Source: Delphinus delphis (Eukaryota; Chordata; Mammalia; Artiodactyla; Delphinidae). Taken from it: a stretch of 64,000 nucleotides of DNA. Shown one piece after another: positions 46,062-58,030 of the stretch (position 1 is the stretch's first letter; every line of letters starts with the position of its first letter). Location of the stretch: positions 34,179,755 to 34,243,754 of the forward strand of contig NC_082701.1 of NCBI RefSeq assembly GCF_949987515.2. Reading direction: 5' to 3'. Under the pieces are notes generated by a model, which ran no database searches, had not been told where the DNA came from, and saw only the letters and a list, made by a program, of their open reading frames with translations. The translations under genes and the position numbers were made by a program.

Positions 46062-46135
46062 TGAATATAATTTATCCTTTCTTGATGATGTTCTGTCTAG
46101 GATTTCCAATACTATGCTGAATGAGAGTGGTGAGA
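46062..46135 (-). mobile_element. L1-C, left remnant (3' side), minus strand
   Basis: tctgtctaggatttccaata and ctatgctgaatgagagtggt are the reversed L1 reverse-transcriptase text lying just upstream of the FADD region. They continue directly into the sequence at 52876 once L1-B is removed. To the left the L1 text stops, so the ORF2 3' half and 3' UTR of L1-C are absent. The left edge is uncertain by tens of bases. Confidence 0.75.
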
Positions 46136-47736
46136 CAGCCTGAGAGGTTTGTCTACTCACCCGCTGGGGCGGGCGGGGCTGGGAACTGAGGCTCGGGCTT
46201 CTTCGGTCTGAGCGCAGGGAGAGGACTGGTGGCGTGAACAGAGCCTGAAGGGGTTAGTGCACCACGGCTAGCCGAGAGGGAGTCCAGGGAAAAGTATGGA
46301 CCTTCCGAAGAGGCAAGAGACTTTTTCTTACCTCTTTGTTTCCTGGTGCACGAGGAGAGGGGATTAAGAGCACTACTTAAAGGAGCTCCAGAGATGGGTG
46401 CGACCCACGACTAACAGTGTGGACCCCAGAGACGGGCATTAGACGCTAAGGCTGATGCTGCTGCCACCAAGAAGCCTGTGTGCGAGTACAGGTCACTCTC
46501 CACACCTCCCTTCCGGGGAGCCTGTGCAGCCCGCCACTGCCAGGGTCCCGGGATCCAGGAACAGCTTTCCCAGGAAAACGCACGGCACACCTCAGGCTGG
46601 TGCAATGTCATGTTGGCCTCTGCTGCCGCAGGCCCCACATCTGCACCCCACCCTCTCCCCGGCCGGAGTGAGCCAGAGTCCCCGAAGCAGCGACTCCTTT
46701 AACCTCGTCCTGTCTGAGCGAAGAACAGACGCCCTCCAGTGACCTACACGAAGAGGCAGGGCCAAATCCAAAGCTGAGCCCCGGGAGCTGTGCGAATAAA
46801 GAAGAGAAAGAGAAATCTCTCCCAGCAGACTCAGAAGCAGCAGATTAAAACTCCACAATCAACTTGATGAACCCTGCATCTGTGGAATACCTGAATAGAC
46901 AACAAATCATCCCAAATTGAGGAGGTGGACTTTGAGAGCAAGATTTATTATTTTTTCCCCTTTTCGTCTTTTTCTGAGTGTGTATGTATATGCTTCTGTG
47001 TGAGATTTTGTCTGTATAGCTTTGCTTTCACCATTTGTCCTAGGATTCTATCCATCCGTTTTTGTTGTTGTTGTTGTTGCTTTTCTGTTTGTGTGGGTTT
47101 TTTTCTTACTTTTTTAAAAAAAAAAATTTTCTTAATAATAATTTTTTATTTTAATAACTTTATTTTATTTTACCTTACTTTATTTTGTTTTATTTTATCC
47201 TCTTTCTTTCTTACTATTTTTTCTCCCTTTTATGCTGAGTGGTGTGGATGAAAGGCTCTTGGTGCTGCAGCCAGGAGTCAGTGCTGTGCCTCTGAGGTGG
47301 GAGAGCCAACTTCAGGACACTGGTCCACAAGAAACCTCCCAGCTCCACATAATATCAAATGATGAAAATCTCTTAGAGAACTCCATCTCAACACGAGCAC
47401 CCAGTTTCACTCAACGACCAGCAAGCTACAGTGCTGGACACTCTATGCAAAACAACTAGCAAGACAGGAACACAAACCCATCCATTAGCACAGAGACTGC
47501 CTAAAATCATAATAAGTCCACAGAGACCCCAAAACACACCACCAGACATGGACCTGTCCACCAGAAAGACAAGGTCCAGCATCATCCACCAGAACACAGG
47601 CACTAGTCCCCTCCACCAAGAAGCCTACACAACCACTGAACCAACTTTAAAAACTGGGGACAGACACAAAAAGCAATGGGAACTATGAACCTGCAGCCTG
47701 CAAAATGGAGACCCCAAACACAGTAAGATAAGCAAA
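46136..47736 (+). promoter_or_regulatory. L1-B 5' UTR
   Basis: GC- and CpG-rich from 46150 to about 46800 (cccgctggggcgggcggggc at 46160). It then switches to a T-rich tract (46950-47230) with (TTG)n near 47062. In intact L1 this region holds the internal promoter. The single unit corresponding to the 131-bp repeat of L1-A lies near 46970-47070. The 70-95 codon frames here on both strands are not genes. Confidence 0.75.
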
Positions 47737-48626
47737 ATGAGAAGACAGAAAAACACACAGCAGATGAAGGAGCAAGATAAAAACCCACCAGACCTAACAG
47801 ATGAAGAGGAAATAGGCAGTCTACCTGAAAAAAAAATCCAGAATAATGATAGTAAAGATGATCTAAAATCTTGGAAATAGAATACAGAAAATGCAAGAAA
47901 CATTTAACAAGGACATAGAAGAACTAAAGAGGAAACAAACAACGATGAACAACACAATAAATGAAATTAAAAATACTCTAGAAGGGATCAAGAGCAGAAT
48001 AACTGAGGCAGAAAAACAGATAAGTGACCTGGATGATAAAATAATGGTAATAACTACTGGGGGGCAGAATAAAGAAAAAAGAATGAAAAGAACTGAGAAC
48101 AGTATCAGAGACCTCTGGGACAACATTAAACACACAAACAATTAAATTATAAGGGTTCCAGAAGAAGAAGAGAAAAAGGGACGGAGAAAATATTTGAAGA
48201 GATTATAGTTGAAAACTTCCCTAATATGGGAAAGGAAATAGTTAATCAAGTCCAGGAAGCACAGAGAGTCCCATACAGGATAAATCCAAGGAGAAACAAG
48301 CCAAGACACATATTAATCAAACTGTCAAAAATTAAATGCAAAGAAAACATATTAAAAGCAGCAAGGGAAAAACAACAAATAACACACAAGGGAATCCCCA
48401 TAGGTTAACAGCTGATCTTTCAGCAGAAACTCTGTAAGCCAAAACGGACAGGCAGGACATATTTGAAGTGATGAAGGAGAAAAACCTACAACCAAGATTA
48501 CTCTATCCAGCAAGGATCTCATTCAGATTTGATGGAGAAATTAAAACCTTTACAGACAAGCAAAAGCTAAGAGAATTCAGCATCACAAAACCAGCTTTAC
48601 AACAAATGCTAAAGGATCTTCTCTAG
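47737..48626 (+). pseudogene. L1-B ORF1, frameshifted
   Basis: The start ATG is at 47737 (reading MRRQKNTQQMKEQ). A frame change places the coiled-coil part in the frame 47891-48145 (FNKDIEELKRKQTTMNNTIN). A stop there is followed by the RNA-binding part in 48226-48408 (MGKEIVNQVQEAQRVPYRIN), and a further slip occurs at 48408. The C-terminal domain reaches a TAG at 48624-48626. The gene would encode the L1 RNA-binding trimer subunit. Three or more lesions make it non-functional. Confidence 0.9.
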
Positions 48627-48684
48627 GCAAGAAACACAAGAGAAGGAAAAGACCTACAATAACTAACCCAAAACAATTAAGAAA

Positions 48685-51600
48685 ATGGGAATAGGAACTT
48701 ACATATTGATAATTACCTTAAATGTAAATGGATTCAATGCTCCCACCAAAAGACACAGATTGGCTGAATGGATACAAAAACAAGACCCATATATATGCTG
48801 TCTACAAGAGACCCACTTCAGACCTAGAAACACATACAGACTGAAAGTGAGGGGATGGAAAAAGATATTCCATGCAAATGGAAGCCAAAAGAAAGCTGGA
48901 GTAGCAATTCTCATATCAGAAAAAATAGACTTTAAAATAAAGACGATTAGTAGAGACAAAGAAGGACACTACGTAATGATCAAGGGATCAATCAAAGAAG
49001 AAGATATAACAACTGTAAATATATATGCACCCAACATAGGAGCAACTGAATACATAAGGCAAATACTAACACCCATAAAAGGGGAAATGGACAGTAGCAC
49101 ATTCATAATAGGGGACTTTAACATCCCACTTTCACCCATGGACAGATCATCCAAAATGAAAATAAATAAGGAAACACAAGCTTTAAATGATACATTAAAC
49201 AAGATGCACTTAATTGATATGTATAGGACATTCCATCCAAAAACAACAGAATACACGTTTTTCTCAAGTGCTCATGGAACATTCTCCAGGATAGATCATA
49301 GCTTGGGTCATCAATCAAGTCTTGGTAAATTTAAGAAAATTGAAATTGTATCAAGTATCTTTTCCAACTGCAACACTACAAGACTAGATATCAATTACAG
49401 GAAAAGATCTGTAAAAAACAAACACATGGAGGCTAAACAATACACTAAGTAATAACAAAGTTATCACTGAAGAAATCAAAGAGGAAATTTTAAAAATACC
49501 TAGAAACAAATGACAATGGAGACACAATGACCCAAAACCTATGGGATGCAGCAAAAGCAATTCTAAGAGGGAAGATTATAGCAGTACAATCCTACCTTAA
49601 AAACAGAAAACATTTCGAATAAACAACCTAACATTGCACCTAAAGCAATTAGAGAAAGAAGAACCAAAAAAAAACAAAGTTAGCAGAAGGAAACAAATTA
49701 TAGAGATCAGATCAGAAATAAATGAAAAAGAAATGAAGGAAACAATAGCAAAGATCAATAAAACTAAAACCTGGTTCTTTGAGAAGGTAAACAATATTGA
49801 TAAACCATTAGCCAGACTCATCAAGAAAAAAAGGAAGAAAACTCAAATAAATAGAATTAGAAACGAAAAAGGAGAAGTAACAACTGACACTGCAGAAATA
49901 CAAAGGATCATGAGAGATTACTACAAGCAATTCTATGCCAATAAAATGTACAACCTGGAAGAAATGGACAAATTCTTAGAAATGCACAATGTGCAAAGAC
50001 TGAATCAGGAAGAAACAGTGAATATGAACAGACCAATGACAAGCACTGAAATTGAAACTGTGATTTAAAATCTTCCAACAAACAAAAGCCCAGGGCCAAA
50101 TGGCTTCACAGGCGAATTCTATCAAACATTTAGAGAAGAGCTAACACCTATCCTTCTCAACTCTTCCAAAATATAGACGATGGAGAACACTCCCAAACTC
50201 ATTCTACGAGGCGGCCATCACCCTGATACCAAAACCAGACAAGGATGTCACAAAGAAAGAAAACTACAGGCCAATATCATTGATGAACATAGATGCAAAA
50301 ATCCTCAACAAAATACTAGCAAACAGAATTCAACAGCACATTAAAAGTATCATACACCATGATCAAGTGTGGTTTATCCCAGGAATGCAAGGATTCTTCA
50401 ATATACACAAATCAATCAATGTGATACACCATATTAACAAATTGAAGGAGAAAAACCATATGATCATCTCAATAGATGCAGAGAAAGCTTTCAACAAAAT
50501 TCAACACCCATTTATGATAAAAACCCTGCAGAAAGTAGGCATAGAGGGAATTTTCCTCAACAGAATCAAGGCCATATATGACAAACTCACAGCCAACATC
50601 ATGCTCAATGGTGAAAAACTGAAAACATTTCCACTAAGATCAGGAACAAGACAAGGTTGTCCACTCCCACCACTCTTATTCAACATAGTTTTGGAAGTTT
50701 TAGCCACAGCAATCAGAGAAGAGAAGGAAATAAAAGGAATCCCGATTGGAAAAGAAATGTAAAGCTATTACTCTTTGCAGATGACATGATGCAATACATA
50801 GAGAATCCTAAAGATGCTACCAGAAAACTACTAGAGCTAATCATTGAATTTGGTAAAGTAGCAGGATACAAAATTAATGCACATAAATCTCTAGCATTCC
50901 TATACACTAATGATGAAAAATCAGAAAGTGAAATCAAGAAAACACTCCCATTTACCATTGCAACAAAAATAATAAAGTATCTAGGAATAAACCTACCTAA
51001 GGAAACAAAAGACCTGTATGCAGAAAATTATAAGACACTGACAAAAGAAATTAAAGATGATACAAATAGATCAAGAGATATACCATGTTCTTGGATTGGA
51101 AGAATCAACATTGTGAAAATGAGTGTACTACCCAAAGAAATCTACAGATTCAATGCAATCCCTATCAAACTACCACTGGCATTTTTCACAGAACTAGAAC
51201 AAAAAATGTCACAATTTGTATGGAAAAACAAAAGACCCCGAATAGCCAAAGCAATCTTGAGAACGAAAAATGGAGCTGGAGGAATCAGGCTCCCTGACTT
51301 CAGACTATACTGCAAAGCTACAGTAATCAAGACAGTATGCTACTGGCACAAAAACAGAAAGATAGATCAATGGAACAGGTTAGAAAGCCCAGAGATATAC
51401 CCATGCACATATGGTCACCTTATCTTTGATAAAAGAGGCAGGAATGTACAGTGGAGAAAGGCCAGCTTCTTCAATAAGTGGTGCTGGGAAAACTGGACAA
51501 GTACCTGTAAAAGTATGAGGTTATATCACTCCCTAACACCATACACAAAAATAAGCTCAAGATGGATTAAAGACCTAAATGTAAGGCCAGAAGCTATCAA

Positions 51601-52480
51601 ACTCTTAGCAGAAAACATAGGCAGAACACTGTATGACATAAATCACAGCAAGATCCTTTTTGGCCCACTTCCTAGAGAAATGGAAATAATAACAAAAATA
51701 AACAAATGGGATCTAATGAAACTTCAAAGCTTTTGCACAGCAAATGAAACCATAAACAAGACCAAAAGACAACCCTCAGAATGGGAGAAAATATTTGCAA
51801 ATGATGCAACTGACAAAGGATTAGTCTCCAAAATTTATAAGCAGCTCAATAACAAAAAAAACAAACAATCCATTCCAAAAATGAGCAGAAGACATAAATA
51901 TACATTTCTCCTAAGAAGATATACAGACTTCCAACAAACACATGAAAGAATGCTCAACATCATTAATCATTAGAGACATGTGAATCAAAACTACAATGAG
52001 ATATCTTCTTACACCGGTCAGAATGGCCATCATCAAAAAATCTACAAACATTAAATGCTGGAGAGGGTGTGGAGAAAAGGGAACACTCTTGCATTGCTGG
52101 TGAGAATGTGAATTGGTACAGCCACTATGGAGAACAGTATGGAGGTTCCTTAAATACTACAAATAGAACTACCATTTGACCCAGCAATCCCACTACCGGG
52201 CATATACCCTAAGAAAACCATAATTCAGAAAGAGTCATGTACCAAAATGTTCATTGCAGCTCTATTTACCATAGCCAGGAAATGGAAGCAACCTAAGTTT
52301 CCATCAAGAGATGAATGGATAAAGAAGATATGGCACATATATACAATGGGATATTACTCAGCCATAAAAAAGAAATGAAATTGAGTTATTTGTGGTTAGG
52401 TTGGTTGGACCTAGAGTCTGTCATACAGAGTGAAGTAAGTCAGAAAGAGAAAGACAAATACTGTATGGTAACACATATAT
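48685..52480 (+). pseudogene. L1-B ORF2 (endonuclease-reverse transcriptase), broken
   Basis: The endonuclease frame is 48685-49452 (255 codons), with landmarks TLNVNG, QETH, YAPN, GDFN and SRIDH. The final catalytic SDH site reads Ser-Asn-Cys, so the Asp and His needed for cleavage are replaced. The frame breaks after 49452. Linker and N-terminal reverse transcriptase are in 49634-50068, ending in TAA where a Lys is expected. The palm is in 50280-50762 and then 50750-51973, with FADD intact at 50773-50784. The Cys-rich C-terminus near 52050 is interrupted by TGA. It is non-functional. The 438-codon frame listed from 50657 starts in a shadow frame. Confidence 0.93.
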
Positions 52481-53490
52481 GTGGAATCTAAGAAAAAAAA
52501 ATGTCATGAAGTACCTAGGGGTAAGATGGGAATAATGACACAGACCTACTAGAGAATGGACTTGAGGATATGGGGAGGGTGAAGGGTAAGCTGTGACAAT
52601 GTGAGAGAGTGGCATGGACATATATACACTACCAAACGTAAAATAGATAGCTAGTGGGAAGCAGCCACATAGCACAAAGAGGTCAGCTCGGTGCTTTGTG
52701 ACCACCTAGAGGGGTGGGATAGGGAGCGTGGAAGGAGGGAGACACAAGAGGGAAGAAATATGGGAACATATGTATATGTATAACTGATTCACTTTGTTAT
52801 AAAGCAGAAACTAACACACAATTGTAAAGCAATTATACTCCAATAAAGATGAAAAAAAAAAAAAGTGTGGTGAGAGTGGGCATCCTTGTCCTTTTTCCTA
52901 AAAGAGGGATAGCTTTCAGTTTTTCATCATTGAGTATCATGTTAGCTGTGGGTTTGTCATATATGCCTTTTATTGTGTTGGGGTGTGTTCCATCTCTACC
53001 CATTTTATTGGGAGTCTTAATTATAAATGGATGTTGAATCTTAACTGCTTTTTCTCCATCTATTTAGATGATCATATACTTTTTTTCTTTTATTTTGTTA
53101 ATGTGCTGTATTACATTGATTGATTTGTAGATGTTGAACCATCCTTGCATCCCTGGAATAAATTCCATTTTATTATGGCATATGATCCTTTTAATGTATT
53201 GTTGTGTTTTTCCTTGCTAATATTGTGTTAAGTATTGTTGTATCAATGTTCATCAGACTTATTGGCCTATAATTTTTGTTTGTGTGTTGTCTTTGTCTGG
53301 TTTTTGTATCAGGGTAATGTTGGCCTCACAAAATGAATTAGGAAGCGTTCCCTCCCTTCAATTTTTGGAAGAGTTTGAGAAGGGTATATTAAATCTTCTT
53401 CATTGTTTGGTAGAATTCATCTGTGAAGCCATCTGGTTCTGGATTTTTGTTTCTTGGGAGGTTTTTGATTGCCCTTTCAATCAAGGCTGG

Positions 53491-53611
53491 TGGCTGGTCT
53501 ATTCATATTTTCTATTTCTTTTTTACTCAGCCTTGGGAGGTGGCTGGTCTATTCATATTAGTGGCTGGTCTATTCATATTTTCTATTTCTTTTTTACTCA
53601 GCCTTGGGAGG
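53491..53611. repeat. Local tandem duplication inside L1-C
   Basis: tggctggtctattcatatt starts at 53491, 53541 and 53562. The 50-bp unit 53491-53540 (ending ccttgggagg) recurs at 53562-53611, with a 21-bp partial unit between. It is caused by slippage or unequal exchange within the old element. Confidence 0.9.
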
Positions 53612-54066
53612 TTATATGTTTCTAGGAATTTGCTGATATATAGCTGTCATAATATTCTTTTATAATCCTTTGTATTTCTGTGTATTTGTTTCTCCTCTTT
53701 CATTTCTGACTTTATCAGAGTCTTCTCTCTTTTTTCTTAGTGAGTCTTGCTAAAGCTTTGTCAATTTTGTTTATCTTTTCAAAGAATCAGCTCTTAATTT
53801 CATTGATCTTCCTATTGTGTTTTCAGTTTCTATTTCACTTATTTCTGCTATGATCTTTATTATTTCCTTCCTTCAACTGACATTGGGCTTGTTCTTCTTT
53901 TTCTAGTTCTGTTAGGTGTAAAGTTAGATGGTTTATTTGAGACTTTTTCTTGTTTTTTTTTGAGGTAGACCTGTTTTCCTATAAAATTACCTCTAAATAC
54001 CACTTTTGTTGCATGCCATGAAGTTTAGTTTGTTGTATTTTCATTTTCATATGTCTTCAGGTATTT

Positions 54067-54850
54067 TTAAATTTCTCTCTTGATTTCTTTGTTGACCCAA
54101 TAGCTATTCAGTAGCATACTGTTCAATCTCCACATATTTGTGATTTTTCCAGATTTCTTCTTGTAGTTGACTTCTAGTTTTACACCACTGTGATCAGAAA
54201 AGATGTTTGAAATAATTTCTCTCCTCTTAAATTTGTTGAGGCTTGTTTTGTAGCCTGGTATGAGGTCTATCCTAGAGAATGTTACATGCATGCTTGGAAA
54301 GAATGTGTATTCTGATGCATTGAGAAGAAATGTTCTATATAAATCTATTAAGTCCATCTGGCCTAATGTTCACTTATGGCCACTATTTCCTTATTGCTTT
54401 TCTCTCTGGATAATCTGTCCATTGATGTAAGTGAAGTGTTAAAGTCCCCTACTATCAACATGTTTCTGTTAATTTCTCCCTTTACTTCTGTTAGTAATTG
54501 CTTTAGATGTTTTTTTCCTCCTATGTTAAGTGCATATATATTAATAACTGTTATGTCTTATTGATGAATTGTCTCATTTATCATTATGTAATGTCCATCT
54601 TTGTCTCTTGTCACCTTTTTTGGCTTGAACTCTATTTTGTCGATATGAGTATGGCTACATGTGCTTTTTTGGAGGGCTGTCATTTGTTTGGAGTAACCAT
54701 TCTCCATCCCTTTACTTTGAGCTCATGTTTGTCTTTAGAGCTGAGACGAGTCTTCTAGAGGGAACATATAGGTGGGTCTTGATTTTTAATCCATTCAGCC
54801 ACTCTGACATCTGAGTGGTGAATTCGATGCATTTACAGTTAGAGTGATTA
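54067..54850 (-). pseudogene. L1-C ORF2 endonuclease region
   Basis: The minus-strand frame 54357-54067 (MDLIDLYRTFLLNASEYTFF, then SRIDL) is the C-terminal part of an L1 endonuclease; the usual SRIDH has Leu for His. The N-terminal part lies to 54850 in other frames. It belongs to an old, dead element. Confidence 0.75.
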
Positions 54851-54934
54851 TTAATAGTTAAGCATGTAGTATTGCCATTTTATCTTTTGTTTTCTGGTTG
54901 CTCTTTATCTCTATTATTTCTTTTTCTCTCCCTG

Positions 54935-55855
54935 TGCTATACAGTAGGCCCTCACCAACCATCTACTTAATACAAATAGTGTATATATGTGAATCCAAAT
55001 CTCCAAATTCATCCCATCCCTTTTCTTCCTTGGTGTCCATACATTTGTGCTCTACATCTGTGTCTCTATTTCTGCTTTGCAAATAGATTCATCTCTGCCA
55101 TTTTTCTAAATTTCACATATATGTGTTAATATACATGTTTGTTTTTCTCTTTCTGACTTACTTTACTCTGTATGATAGTCTCTAGGTCCATCCACGTCTC
55201 TCCAAGTGGCATGATTTTGTCCTTTTTTATGGCTGAGTAATATTCCATTGTATATATGTACAACAACTTCTTTATTCATTCCTCTGTTGATGGACATTTA
55301 GGTTGCTTCCATGTCCTGGCTATTATAAATAGTGTTGCAATGAACATTGGGGTGCATGTATATTTTAGAATTATGGTTTTCTCCAGGTATATATGCCCAG
55401 GAGTGTGATTACTGGGTCATACGATAGTTGTATTTTTTTTTTTTTAAGGAATCTCCATACTGTTCCCCATTGTGGTTGTATCAATTTACATTCCCACCAA
55501 CAGTGTAAGAGGGTTCCCTTTTCTCCACACCCTCTCCAGCATTTATTGTTTGTAGATTTTTTGATGATGGCCATTCTGACTGGTATGTGGTGGTACCTCA
55601 TTGTAGTTTGATTTGCATTTCTCTGATAATTAGTGATGTTGAGCAGCTTTTCATGTGCCTCTTGGCAATTTGTATGTCTTCTTTGGAGAAAAGTCAATTT
55701 AGGTCTTCTGTCCATTTTTTGATTGGGTTGCTTGTGTTTTTGATATTGAGCTGCATGAGCTGTTTGTATATTTTGGAGATTAATCCTTTGTTAGTTGCTT
55801 CATTTGCAAATATTTCCATTATTTCTTTTCCTTGAATTTCTGTCTGCTATTTTGG
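54935..55855 (-). mobile_element. L1-D: 5'-truncated L1 fragment inside L1-C, minus strand
   Basis: Reversed L1 ORF2 C-terminus and 3' UTR. The minus-strand frame 55715-55371 keeps the Cys-rich motif ([20 protein letters not shown]). Landmarks to the left include gctgagtaatattccattgt and gttgcttccatgtcctggct. It lies where L1-C passes from endonuclease to ORF1/ORF2 spacer text, which resumes near 55900. The 3' end stops at ctgtgctatacagtagg without the last about 200 bp or a poly(T). No clear duplication was found. Confidence 0.85.
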
Positions 55856-56299
55856 TTCAATGGTTTTCTATGATGTTTTTCTGATTCCTTTTTTCTTTGT
55901 TTCATGTCTCTCCTCTAGTTTATGTTTTGTGGTTACCATGGCATCTGTATAAGATGAATCACAGATAAAATTGTCCTGTTTTTGCTGATATCATCTTACC
56001 TTTATTTGCCTATACAGGGTCTGTCCTTTTCCTCTTCTCCTTTTATATTTTTGTTGTCCTAAATTATATCTTTTTATGTTGTGAGTTTGTTATCAAATTG
56101 AAGTAGCCATAGTTATTTTTTCATACTTTCCCACCCTTTCACCATTATGCTATAATAAACTGTTTTACAATCTATTTTGATAGAGTTGCAATTTTCTGAT
56201 TCTGTCTGTCTGTTTATCATGTTATGCAAAGTTTTGTGTATTTTTGAATTTTGGTACTAGTAGAAGAGATCCTTTCTAGTAAGGTGGATCTAGTGATGA

Positions 56300-57237
56300 T
56301 TAACTCCCTCAGCTTTTGTTTGTCTAGGAAAGTATTTCTCCTTTGTATCTGAATGATAGAGTATCCTTTGGTGACAATTTTTATGTTTCAGTATTTTGAG
56401 TGAGAATGTCATTCTAATCTCTCCTGTCTTATAGAGTTTCTGCTGAGAAATCTTTTCATAGCCTAATGGGGGTTCTTTGTAGGTTCTTTTTGCCCTTGTT
56501 GCTTTTAAACTTCTTTCTTTTTCATTGACTTTTGACAGGTTTAGTATAATGTGTCTTAGAGAAGGTATTTTTCATTGTGGTGATTAGATGTTCTTTTAAC
56601 TTTATGGACTTGTATATCCACTTCCTTCCCAGGTTTGGGAAGTTTTACACTATTGTTTTTTTAAATAAACTCTCTGCTCCCTTCTCCTTCTCTTTTCCTT
56701 CTGGTATAGACATTACCTTAATGTTGCCTTTCCTAAAAGACTCAGATAGCTCTCATAGAATTTTCTCATTTTTAAATTATCTTATTTATCTTTCCTCTTC
56801 TACTTGTATCATTTCTAGATTTCTATCTTCAAGCTTGCTAATTCTCTCTTCCATATCATCTGCTCTATTTCCAGTGTTTTCTAATGCATTCATTGTCTTG
56901 TTTTTCAGCTCCAGAATTTGTGTTTTTTTTTTTCTTTTTTTAGAGTTTAAGTCTGTTAAGGGTTTCTTCTGTTCATTCATTTTATTCCTGAGCTCATGAA
57001 CTGTCTTTTTGAGTTTTCTTGTAACTCACTGAATTTCTTCATGACAGTTATTTTTAATTCTCTATTTGTTAGATCACAATATTCTATGACTCTAAGTTTG
57101 GTTTCTGAAGAATTCTTATTTTGTGATACAGTTTTACTGTGGTTCTTCATTGTGTTTGATGGCACCATGACTGTCACATGTAAAGTAAATGTTGCCCTTT
57201 CTTCTTTAGATAAAGCTTTGTTGTTTTTTTCTTCCAC
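56300..57237 (-). pseudogene. L1-C ORF1 remnant
   Basis: Minus-strand frames 57237-56977 and 56980-56786 read as an old L1M-type ORF1. The charged N-terminus is followed by a coiled coil (NRADDMEERISKLEDRNLEM), then decayed C-terminal text to about 56300. Frame changes and stops break it. Confidence 0.7.
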
Positions 57238-58030
57238 TTGATTCTAATGTTTCATGTTAGAAATTAGGGTCTTCTTTTATTTTTCAGTAGGTGGCGCTTT
57301 AGCACAAGTTTCTGGTGTCTCTTTCCTGAACTGTCTCTGGCTATGTTTGAGAGTTGGCACTTTCCTCTGTCAGAGAGTTGCTCAGTACCCTTGATATCGC
57401 TGCTGTGCTTCCAGGGTTGTTGGTGTCTTGCTACAGCAGGTGTCATTGGTTTTGCTCTCTGGGGCACCAGGATGGTGGTGCCTCTGCAATGTCCAGGATG
57501 TCCTGAGTCACAGGTTCTGTCACTGTAGGGGGAGTGGGGGAGGGGAGCCAGGGTGCTGGGCTCCTGTGCCATGTCTGGTGTTGTTGGGTTCATGAGCTCC
57601 ATCACTGCAGGGACGGGGTGGGGGTCCAGAGTCTTGGGTGCCTCCACAGCTGGAGAGACGGGGTCACAGGCCCACTGCCTCTGCTGCCCAGTTATCTGTG
57701 ACCATGGGTGCTTCTGTGGTTGGGAGTAGAGAGTCATGTGTGTTGCCTCCCTTGCTTCTACTGGGTTCTCTGGAACTGTGGGCTCAGCCACTGTGGCAAG
57801 GGAATTGGTCTTGAAGGCACTGCCTTCACTGTCCCCCCTGGTTCTGACTCCTCTATGTGTTCCAGCCCACATAACTTTAGGTGTACAGATATGGAGAATA
57901 CTCAGCTATCCTGGTGTGTGGGGTAGAAGCACCTTTGTTGAGTTGTGGATATCTCACTGGTTGTATGTTAAAAGGGGAGAGACAAAGAGAGCATCTCCCT
58001 CCAGTATGATGTTGATGTCACACCCTGATT
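57238..58030 (-). promoter_or_regulatory. L1-C 5' UTR
   Basis: A GC-richer block (57290-57880) upstream of ORF1 on the minus strand. A 202-codon minus-strand frame (57264-57872) and plus-strand frames cover it, but the position and Pro/Thr-rich, unstructured content fit an old L1M 5' UTR, not a gene. Confidence 0.6.

Larger units (their letters stand above)
46136..52863 (+). mobile_element. L1-B: nearly full-length L1, plus strand, nested in L1-C
   Basis: A 6.7-kb element: 5' UTR (46136-47736), ORF1, ORF2, 3' UTR and poly(A) at about 52851-52863 after caataaagatg. It is flanked by the 12-bp target duplication agagtggtgaga (46124-46135) and agtgtggtgaga (52864-52875, one mismatch). Compared with L1-A, about 400 bp of the 5' UTR start is missing, so it is slightly 5' truncated. 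The text is of the modern cetartiodactyl L1 type. It is the least decayed L1 here but coding-dead. Confidence 0.96.
52876..58030 (-). mobile_element. L1-C: old L1 (L1M-like), minus strand, main part
   Basis: From high to low coordinates: 5' UTR (58030-57250), ORF1 (57237-56300), spacer, endonuclease (54850-54060), linker and first reverse transcriptase blocks down to 52876. It resumes at 46135 beyond L1-B. Plus-strand landmarks are ttgtcatatatgccttttat, ttcatctgtgaagccatctg and tggaaagaatgtgtattctg. It is more diverged than L1-A and L1-B. L1-B and L1-D are inserted in it, and the 3' half is missing. Confidence 0.88.

Noticed and set aside
50657..51973. 438-codon open frame, the longest in the window
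   Set aside because: It is L1-B ORF2 after the catalytic box; its first 30 codons are a shadow frame. It is not a host gene.
53284..53625. 113-codon plus-strand frame with repeated GWSIHI segments
   Set aside because: Antisense to L1-C; the protein repeat is the translation of the local DNA duplication.
57264..57872. 202-codon minus-strand open frame, Pro/Thr-rich
   Set aside because: Lies in the 5' UTR of old L1-C, low-complexity composition, no domain; an expected chance frame in GC-rich sequence.
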